From JBHIAG01 sp046758465 (GTDB taxonomy: Bacteria; Acidobacteriota; Terriglobia; Acidiferrales; 2-02-FULL-67-57), in assembly GCA_046758465.1 (NCBI GenBank), contig JBHIAG010000022.1, positions 1-23,025 of the forward strand: 23,025 nt of DNA, in the 5' to 3' direction. Positions 1-5,460 of this stretch are shown piece by piece (the stretch's first letter is position 1; each line of letters begins with the position of its first letter). Under the pieces are notes generated by a model. That model did no database searches, was not told where the DNA came from, and saw only the letters and a list, made by a program, of their open reading frames with translations. Made by a program: the position numbers and the translations under genes.

Positions 1-84
1 TCTATTACGCCATCGCACGCTGAGTAGAGCATTGGCAGGGAGTGGCGAGGGGGTTGGGGAAGGAAGTGAGTCGTACAAGAGATT

Positions 85-92
85 AGAGGTGA
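85..92 (+). promoter_or_regulatory. Shine-Dalgarno that points to an ATA start
   Basis: AGAGGTGA matches the anti-Shine-Dalgarno sequence. Its AGG ends 6 nt before the ATA at 96. No ATG, GTG or TTG exists in that frame between the stop codon at 90-92 and the zinc-ribbon cysteines, so this site fixes the start of the first gene. Confidence 0.6.
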
Positions 93-95
93 GAG

Positions 96-566
96 ATATT
101 CTGTAACCATTGCGGTGCAGAATTACAGACCAGTCAACAATCCTGTTCGTCTTGTGGGAAACCAGTAGGTGTAGTTGCAGCGCCAACACCACAGGGTCGT
201 CTAGCCCACCATTTGCGTCTGGTGGGTGTGTTGTGGATTGCCCTTTCTGCGATTCGGCTGCTTGGTGCGGTAGCGTGTCTGATTGTTGCGAACACCGTGC
301 TTCGCGGCATCAGCGAGGTACCTGAGTTCGTTCCGGCAATCGTGTCGTTCGTAGGAGGGTGGTTGCTCGTTCTGGCGGTCGGGGGTATTGCAGCCGGTTG
401 GGGACTGCTGAAGCGAGAGTCGTGGGGGCGTATCCTGGCGTTGATTGTGGCGTTTGTCTCCTTGCTGGACATTCCCTTGGGAATAGCCCTAGGAGTCTAC
501 ACGCTGTGGGTATTGCTGCCCTCTGACGCGGAGAAGGAACATGGCCGAATGGTTCGCACAGCCTAA
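96..566 (+). CDS. Zinc-ribbon domain membrane protein (ATA start)
   Basis: Predicted 156-residue protein. Residues 3-20 form a zinc ribbon with CxxC at Cys3/Cys6 and CxxC at Cys17/Cys20, in the common N-terminal form FCNHCGAEL. The remainder holds three to four hydrophobic helices at about residues 41-65, 75-100 and 107-135 and ends in a short charged tail. The first conventional start, TTG at 213, would remove the whole zinc ribbon. The reading frame is open back to a stop at 90-92, and a good Shine-Dalgarno sits just upstream of ATA 96. ATA is therefore either a real non-canonical start or a mutated or miscalled ATG. The zinc-ribbon plus membrane-helix architecture is common in uncharacterised bacterial proteins; its function is unknown. 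No operon partner is visible. Confidence 0.75.
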   Translation: MFCNHCGAELQTSQQSCSSCGKPVGVVAAPTPQGRLAHHLRLVGVLWIALSAIRLLGAVACLIVANTVLRGISEVPEFVPAIVSFVGGWLLVLAVGGIAAGWGLLKRESWGRILALIVAFVSLLDIPLGIALGVYTLWVLLPSDAEKEHGRMVRTA

Positions 567-724
567 CCATAGCCTGACGAGACACCCGCCGATGGCTCGA
601 TGGGTGGCTGTCCTACTCTAAGAAGGTTCTCACATGTCCCTACGCGCAACGAGGCGGTTTTGGGCTCCTTTTACCGGATGAAGATTGCGATCACAGGCGA
701 AGCCGATACCTCTACTGAAGGTGC

Positions 725-730
725 TATAAT
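725..730 (+). promoter_or_regulatory. -10 box for the tRNA gene
   Basis: A perfect TATAAT lies 15 nt before the mature tRNA 5' end. No convincing -35 hexamer is present at 16-18 nt upstream. The placement suits a short tRNA leader. Confidence 0.55.
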
Positions 731-745
731 TCGCCGAGCCAACAG

Positions 746-817
746 GCGCCCGTAGCTCAACGGTAGAGCATCGGACTCATAATCCGAAGTGTGTTGGTTC
801 GAGTCCAACCGGGCGCA
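746..817 (+). tRNA. tRNA with CAT anticodon (elongator tRNA-Met, or tRNA-Ile2)
   Basis: A complete cloverleaf can be drawn. The acceptor stem GCGCCCG (746-752) pairs perfectly with CGGGCGC (810-816), and the discriminator base is A817. The anticodon stem TCGGA (771-775) pairs with TCCGA (783-787) around loop CTCATAA, with anticodon CAT at 778-780. The T stem GTTGG (793-797) pairs with CCAAC (805-809) around TTCGAGT. The CCA tail is not encoded (CCC follows). A CAT anticodon that is not initiator-like can be elongator Met or the lysidine-modified Ile2. The acceptor and anticodon stems favour Met, but sequence alone does not settle it. Confidence 0.95.
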
Positions 818-825
818 CCCTCTAG

Positions 826-886
826 GGGACTCATAATGCGAAGTGGGTTGTGCCGAAGCTGCGGGACGAATCCAAGCGGGTGCACC
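826..886 (+). pseudogene. Degenerate partial copy of the 3' half of the tRNA
   Basis: Starting 8 nt after the tRNA, the sequence repeats its 3' half in corrupted form. GGACTCATAAT and CGAAGTG recur, then GTTG, then an insertion of roughly 13 nt, and then a variant of the T-loop and acceptor strand (GAATCCAAGCGGGTGCACC versus GAGTCCAACCGGGCGCACC). The anticodon stem and T stem no longer pair, so it cannot be a working tRNA. It is most likely the residue of a tandem duplication or of an integration event at the tRNA 3' end. Confidence 0.6.
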
Positions 887-908
887 TTTTCACCCACATC
901 TTCTACCT

Positions 909-986
909 CTACCTCTGTTTGCCTACGCGCTGGTGAAGCACCGCGTGCTGGAAATCCCGATGCTCGTGAAGCGGAGCGCCCGCTGA
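909..986 (+). pseudogene. Short remnant of a membrane sensor-type gene
   Basis: The frame beginning at 909 reads LPLPLFAYALVKHRVLEIP and continues MLVKRSAR to a stop at 984-986. The YALVKHRVLEIP stretch resembles the end of the N-terminal multi-helix region of bacterial sensor kinases and related 7TM sensors (pattern YAIVKHRLLEI). There is no start codon, no full domain, and the frame is broken on both sides. I see this as a decayed fragment. The rest of 987-1067 has no feature I can name. Confidence 0.35.
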
Positions 987-1067
987 CGCTTCACGCATAG
1001 CGGCGGGGAGCCTCGGGCAGCCAGCCGGGCAGCCGGGACGGCCGCGCTTGTGGTAGATTTTCCTTCT

Positions 1068-2129
1068 ATGGCGGGTTCTTTACCCCGGTTTCTCGCTGCT
1101 TGCCGCTGCCAGCCGGCCGACACCACGCCGGTATGGTTCCTGCGGCAGGCCGGGCGCTATCTGCCCAGCTACCGCGCCCTCCGCCAGCACCACAGCATTT
1201 TGGAAATCTGCAAGAAGCCGGAGCTGGCCGCGGAAGTCACCCTCACCGCGGCCGAAACGCTGGGTGTCGATGCCGCCATAATTTTTGCTGACCTGCTGTT
1301 GCCGGTCGAAGCCATGGGGATGAGCCTTCGGTTTGCCGAAGGCGAAGGGCCGGTGGTGGAGCCGCCGGTGCGCGACGCGGGCAGCATCGCCCGGCTGCGC
1401 AGCGAGGCGGTCGGCGAGCTGGGGTTCGTGGCGGAGGCGATTCGCCGGGTGGTGCGGCATTTCTCGGGCCGTGTGCCGGTGATCGGCTTTGCGGGGGCTC
1501 CGTTTACCGTGGCCAGCTACATGGTGGAGGGCGGCAGTTCCCGCGACTTCCTCCACACCAAGTCTCTTCTCTACCAGACGCCGGCGGCCTGGGCGGCGTT
1601 GATGGAAAAACTCTGTGCTGTGCTCGAACCTTATTTGCTGAGCCAGGTGGAGGCGGGGGCGCAGGCGATTCAGCTCTTCGATAGCTGGGTGGGCTGTTTG
1701 AGCGAGGCGGACTATCGAACCTACGTCCTGCCCTATTCGCAGCGGCTGATCCGCGCCGTGCAGGCCCGCGGCGTTCCTGTCATTCATTTTTCCACCGGGA
1801 CCGCCGGGATGTTGCCGGCCTTGCAGGAAGCCGGGGCGCAAGTGCTGAGCGTGGACTGGCGGATTCCGCTGGGGCGCGCCTGGAAAGCGGTTGGCTACCA
1901 GCCGGCAATTCAGGGCAATCTCGATCCCGCCGCGCTGTTGGCACCCTGGCCCGAGTTGCGGCGGCAGGTGGAGGTTGTGCTGGCGCAGGCGAACGGGCGT
2001 CCTGGACACATTTTCAACCTCGGGCATGGCATCCTGCCGGGGACGCCGGTGGAGAACGTGCGGGCGGTGGTCGCGCATGTGCACGCGTCAGGGGCGCGGC
2101 GTGCGCCGGGGAAGAAAAACAATGGCTGA
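1068..2129 (+). CDS. hemE: Uroporphyrinogen III decarboxylase
   Basis: Cytoplasmic enzyme that removes four carboxylates from uroporphyrinogen III to give coproporphyrinogen III in heme synthesis. The 353-residue protein covers the whole family. It has the substrate-binding RQAGRY at residues 26-31, the catalytic Asp75 in IIFADLL, GFAGAPFTVASYMVEGG in the barrel, QLFDSWVG, VQ-like IQGNLDP, and the closing GHIFNLGHGILPGTP. I chose ATG 1068 because the protein then starts just before the family's usual RFLxAC motif. A GTG at 1050 would add six residues, and neither start has a clear Shine-Dalgarno. It is the first gene of hemE-hemH-hemY, and its last 8 nt overlap hemH, indicating translational coupling. 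Confidence 0.96.
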   Translation: MAGSLPRFLAACRCQPADTTPVWFLRQAGRYLPSYRALRQHHSILEICKKPELAAEVTLTAAETLGVDAAIIFADLLLPVEAMGMSLRFAEGEGPVVEPPVRDAGSIARLRSEAVGELGFVAEAIRRVVRHFSGRVPVIGFAGAPFTVASYMVEGGSSRDFLHTKSLLYQTPAAWAALMEKLCAVLEPYLLSQVEAGAQAIQLFDSWVGCLSEADYRTYVLPYSQRLIRAVQARGVPVIHFSTGTAGMLPALQEAGAQVLSVDWRIPLGRAWKAVGYQPAIQGNLDPAALLAPWPELRRQVEVVLAQANGRPGHIFNLGHGILPGTPVENVRAVVAHVHASGARRAPGKKNNG

Positions 2130-3063
2130 GCGGGAAACATCGCAGCCGAAGCGCTGGGGCGTTTTGCTGCTCGCGCATGGTGCTCCCGACCGCCTGGAGG
2201 ACATCCCGGAATTTCTGCGGCACGTGCGCCACGGCCGCACGTTACCGGAAGAAGCCGTACGCGAGATGGTGCGCCGGTATTCGCTCATCGGTGGCGGCTC
2301 GCCGCTGCTCGCGTGGACGCGGCGGCAAGCGGAGGCACTGGCGGCGCGGTTGGGGTGCCGGGTCTATGTGGGGATGCGCAACTGGAAGCCGTTTATCGCA
2401 GATGCGGTGGCGGAGCTGGTCCGGGACGGCGTTGAGCGCGCTGTGGTGATTTGTCTGGCGCCGCAGAATTCCCGCACCAGCGTCGGGCTGTATCGCCGGC
2501 AGTTGGAGGAGGCCGTTGCGCAAACCAACGGAAAATTGGGCGTGCAGTTTGTGGAGAGCTGGCATGATCACCCCTTGCTCATCCAGGCGTTCAGCGAAAA
2601 GCTGCGGACGGGTCTGGCCACGGCAGAAGCTGCGGCGGGAGGTCGCGTGCCGGTGATTCTCACCGCCCACAGCGTGCCCGAGAAAACGATTGCAGGGGGT
2701 GACCCCTATGACCAACAGGTGCGGGAAACCGCCGCGCGGGTGGCGGCTGCGAGCAAGCTGGAGGTCTGGCGGTTGGCCTACCAGAGTCAGGGGATGACCG
2801 CGGAGGCATGGTTGGGGCCGAGGGTGGAAGCCGAGATTGACGCGCTGGCTGCGGCAGGCCACCGGCACGTCCTCATTGCTCCCATTGGTTTCATCTGCGA
2901 TCACGTCGAGATTCTCTACGACGTGGACGTCTTCTTCCGCGACTACGCGCGCCAGCGCGGCGTGAGCTTGTGGCGCTCGGAGTCGCTCAACGACAGCTCT
3001 CGGCTCATCGAAGCGCTGGCCGCGCTGGCGCTCGACCGCATCCGGCTCTCGGCTCCAGCGTGA
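2122..3063 (+). CDS. hemH: Ferrochelatase (proto- or coproporphyrin type)
   Basis: Inserts Fe(II) into a porphyrin late in heme synthesis. The 313-residue length is that of the short, soluble ferrochelatases without a C-terminal iron-sulfur or membrane tail. Diagnostic features are AHGAP at residues 18-22, the YSLIGGGSPL loop at 53-62, MRNWKPFI, APQNSRTSVGLY, catalytic His183 in TAHSVPEK, and Glu263 in GFICDHVEILYD. The spacing of His183 and Glu263 and the opening region resemble the Bacillus enzyme, which acts on coproporphyrin III. The residue matching the Bacillus Tyr13 iron ligand appears to be His19 here. ATG 2122 overlaps hemE by 8 nt, and hemY starts inside its last codons. Which porphyrin is used cannot be told from this window. 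Confidence 0.95.
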   Translation: MAERETSQPKRWGVLLLAHGAPDRLEDIPEFLRHVRHGRTLPEEAVREMVRRYSLIGGGSPLLAWTRRQAEALAARLGCRVYVGMRNWKPFIADAVAELVRDGVERAVVICLAPQNSRTSVGLYRRQLEEAVAQTNGKLGVQFVESWHDHPLLIQAFSEKLRTGLATAEAAAGGRVPVILTAHSVPEKTIAGGDPYDQQVRETAARVAAASKLEVWRLAYQSQGMTAEAWLGPRVEAEIDALAAAGHRHVLIAPIGFICDHVEILYDVDVFFRDYARQRGVSLWRSESLNDSSRLIEALAALALDRIRLSAPA

Positions 3064-4529
3064 CCCCAGCCCGGCCCATCCCGAACCCGCACCGCGTCGC
3101 CGTGGTGGGCGGCGGCATCTCCGGCTTGACCGCAGCGTACTTGCTGGCTCGAGCGCGCGCGGCGGGAGCGGCCTTGGAAGACTATCTATTCGAAGCCGGG
3201 GCGCGTCTGGGCGGCGCGCTGCGGACGGAGCAGCTCGAAGGCTGTGTGCTCGAAGCCGGCGCCGATTCATTTCTGAGCGAAAAAGGCGAGGCGCTGGCCC
3301 TGTGCCGGGAACTGGGCCTGGCCGAGCGGGTCATCGGGTCGGAAGATCACCAGCGGCGGACCTGGATTGTGCACCGGGGCAAACTGCTGCCATTGCCGGA
3401 GGGGATGGAATTCTTTGTCCCGACGCGGCTGCGGGCCCTGGCCGGCACGCGGCTGCTTTCCTGGCGAGATAAACTGCGCCTCGTATGCGAACCTTGGGCG
3501 CGGCTGCCCCGAAGCTTCGGGGCGTCGCAAGACGAGTCGGTGGCCGCGTTTATCGCGCGGCATTTCGGGCGGGGCGTGCTGGAGAAGATTGTGGAGCCGC
3601 TGCTCGCCGGCATCTACGGCGGCGACGTCGAGCAGTTGAGCGCGCGGGCGGTGCTGCCGCGGCTGGTGGAGATGGAACAGCGCTGGGGAAGTTTGGTGCG
3701 CGGCCGCCGGGCCGCGAGAAAGGAGCGGCTGGCGGCGGGGCACAAGCAAGAGCCCCTGCTTTTTTCCGCCTTGCGCGATGGCTTCGGGGAGCTGGTCGGC
3801 GCGCTGCGCCAGCGCTTGTCGGGCGCGCGCGTCTTCTGCCAGCGCGAAGTGGTTAGGGTGACGCGTCCATACGGACGCCCGTCTGGGCGCACGCCGGCGG
3901 GCTATCGTCTGCATTTTTCCGGGGCAGAGCCCTTGGAAGTCGATGTGCTGGTGCTGGCGTTGCCGGCCTGGGAGTCGGCGCGGCTGCTGCGGCAGTTCGA
4001 TGGTGAGCTGGCGAGCCGCTTGGCGGAAATTCCTTACGCCTCCTCAATGATTGTGGCGCTGGTGTATGAGAAAGCCGCCGCACCTGACATCCCCCGCGGC
4101 TTTGGCTTTTTGGTGCCGAAGACGGAGGGGCGGCGGCTGCGCGCCTGCACCTTTGTCGGCCAGAAGTTTCGCCACCGGGTGCCACCGGAGCGCGAGCTGC
4201 TGCGCTGTTTTCTCGGCGGGGTAGGGGATGAAGGCGTGCTGGAGTTGAGTGATGAGGAGGCAGTCGAACTGGCGCGGCGCGAGTTGCAGAGTATTCTGGG
4301 CCTGACGGCGACGCCGCGGGCCACCAGAGTCTTCCGCTGGCGCAAAGCGATGGCGCAGTACACCCTCGGCCATGGCGCGCGCCTGCGGGCCATCGAAGGC
4401 CGGCTGCGGCAGCACCGCGGCCTGTTCCTGGCCGGCAACGCCTATGGCGGGATCGGCGTCCCGGATTGCATCCGCTCGGGGCGGGAAGCGGCCGATGCCT
4501 GCGTGCGGATGATTGTGCCGTGCGGCTAG
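3060..4529 (+). CDS. hemY: Protoporphyrinogen/coproporphyrinogen oxidase (HemY/CgoX type)
   Basis: FAD-dependent oxidase that aromatises the porphyrinogen to porphyrin. The 489-residue protein starts with a Rossmann dinucleotide fold, VVGGGISGLTAAYLL (from residue 15), followed by EAGARLGGALRT and LEAGADSFL. It ends with the family signature LFLAGNAYGGIGVPDCIRSG that closes the FAD site. I chose GTG 3060 because it overlaps the hemH stop in the classic GTGA arrangement. An upstream extension to 2970 would lie wholly inside hemH. With hemE and hemH it makes a three-gene coupled operon. An 18-bp perfect palindrome at 3506-3523 adds PRSFGA at residues 150-155, in a loop before DESVAAFIARHFG. Confidence 0.95.
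   Translation: MTPARPIPNPHRVAVVGGGISGLTAAYLLARARAAGAALEDYLFEAGARLGGALRTEQLEGCVLEAGADSFLSEKGEALALCRELGLAERVIGSEDHQRRTWIVHRGKLLPLPEGMEFFVPTRLRALAGTRLLSWRDKLRLVCEPWARLPRSFGASQDESVAAFIARHFGRGVLEKIVEPLLAGIYGGDVEQLSARAVLPRLVEMEQRWGSLVRGRRAARKERLAAGHKQEPLLFSALRDGFGELVGALRQRLSGARVFCQREVVRVTRPYGRPSGRTPAGYRLHFSGAEPLEVDVLVLALPAWESARLLRQFDGELASRLAEIPYASSMIVALVYEKAAAPDIPRGFGFLVPKTEGRRLRACTFVGQKFRHRVPPERELLRCFLGGVGDEGVLELSDEEAVELARRELQSILGLTATPRATRVFRWRKAMAQYTLGHGARLRAIEGRLRQHRGLFLAGNAYGGIGVPDCIRSGREAADACVRMIVPCG
3506..3523. repeat. Palindromic element inside hemY (encodes PRSFGA)
   Basis: GCCCCGAAGCTTCGGGGC is an 18-bp perfect palindrome. Its 16-bp core recurs exactly at 19774-19789 in dprA, and its 14-bp core recurs at 9747-9760 between genes. 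Here it is read in frame as Pro-Arg-Ser-Phe-Gly-Ala. Confidence 0.8.
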
Positions 4530-4531
4530 CA

Positions 4532-4579
4532 GGGTTACTGGGTTGCTGGGTTACTGAGTTACAGGGTTTTAGAGTTTGA
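4532..4579. repeat. 8-bp tandem repeat at the hemY/MBL convergent junction
   Basis: There are six consecutive 8-bp units: GGGTTACT, GGGTTGCT, GGGTTACT, GAGTTACA, GGGTTTTA and GAGTTTGA. They decay from left to right. The last units overlap the stop and final codons of the minus-strand MBL-fold gene. Confidence 0.7.
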
Positions 4580-5387
4580 GAGTCAGGCCTTCGCGGGCGG
4601 CGATGACGTGGTCGAAGTGGTGCTGGGTGCGGCGGAGCAGGCGGCGGACTTGGGGGTCGCTGCGGTCGGGGTCGTGGTGGAAGAGAATAAGCTGGCCGAC
4701 TTTGCATTCTTTGGCGATGCGCACACCCTCCTTCCAAGTGCTGTGGCCCCAGCGGCGGTGGTGGCGCATCTCTTCGGGGAGGAACTGGGCGTCGTAGATG
4801 AGGACGTCGGCGCCATCGGCGAGCTCGCGGACTTTGCGGTCGCCGGCGGGGTTGCCGGGCTCGTTGTCGGTGGCATAGACGACGACCTTGCCGTCGCACT
4901 CGATGCGGTAGCCGAGGCAGCCCTGGGGGTGGTGGAGGCGCTTGGAGATGAGGGTGAGGTCGTCGTACTGCATCCGCTCCTCGCCAATCTCGAAGAAGTG
5001 GCGCTGGGCACCCATCGAGGTCATGTCAACGGGAAAGTAGGGGTCGGTCATCTGGCCTTCGAGGGCACGCTGCAGGCTCTGGTCTTCGAAGCGGTAGGAG
5101 TGGAAGAGGAACCGGTTGCGGGCATGGTAGAGGGGTGTGAAGAAGGGGATGCCCTGGATGTGGTCCCAGTGGTAGTGGGTGAGAAAGATGCGGGCGTGGA
5201 TACCACGTTTGCCGTACTCGCGCTGCAGCGCGCGGCCGAGCATGCGGAAGCCGGTGCCGCAGTCGAAGATGAAGAGGTTTCCTTTGGCGGTGCGCAGCTC
5301 CAGGCAGGGCGTGTTGCCACCAAAGTCCGCGTTTTCTCGCTGGGGCGTCGGAGTCGAACCTCGCACGCCCCAGAACCGAAGCAGCAT
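4569..5387 (-). CDS. MBL-fold metal-dependent hydrolase
   Basis: A 272-residue protein of the metallo-beta-lactamase fold, close in layout to the PhnP/RNase Z-like phosphodiesterase branch. It starts MLLRFWGVRGSTPTP, followed by NADFGGNTPCLEL. The metal-binding HYHWDH motif is at residues 71-76 (His71, His73, Asp75, His76). Further ligand candidates are the HHPQGCLGYRI region, ATDNEPG, YDAQFLPEE, the WGHST motif and LFHHDPDRSD near the C-terminus. I chose ATG 5387 because AGGGG lies 6 nt upstream and the family begins at this point; the longer frame to 5507 adds 40 basic, low-complexity residues. The substrate is unknown; a cyclic phosphodiester or similar small molecule is plausible. It is convergent with hemY, and its 3' end overlaps a tandem repeat. 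Confidence 0.85.
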   Translation of the reverse strand: MLLRFWGVRGSTPTPQRENADFGGNTPCLELRTAKGNLFIFDCGTGFRMLGRALQREYGKRGIHARIFLTHYHWDHIQGIPFFTPLYHARNRFLFHSYRFEDQSLQRALEGQMTDPYFPVDMTSMGAQRHFFEIGEERMQYDDLTLISKRLHHPQGCLGYRIECDGKVVVYATDNEPGNPAGDRKVRELADGADVLIYDAQFLPEEMRHHRRWGHSTWKEGVRIAKECKVGQLILFHHDPDRSDPQVRRLLRRTQHHFDHVIAAREGLTLKL

Positions 5388-5460
5388 TAAGAACCCCTGC
5401 TCGTCAGCACTCACCTGCAAACTCCGCCTATCTTCCCATAACTTTCGCACGCCGGGCAAG

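Noticed and set aside
1..95. Promoter for the first gene
   Set aside because: No convincing -35/-10 pair is visible in the 95 nt available.
633..680. 15-codon frame with AAGAAGG upstream, before the tRNA
   Set aside because: Too short and without any recognisable feature; it could be chance in a GC-rich spacer.
1327..1347. GCCTTCGG/CCGAAGGC hairpin inside hemE
   Set aside because: The encoded residues fit the normal UroD sequence and no second copy was found, so it is probably chance in GC-rich coding DNA.
4608..5390. 260-codon plus-strand frame opposite the MBL-fold gene
   Set aside because: It is a Val/Gly/Ala-rich shadow of a gene with clear metal-binding motifs on the other strand.
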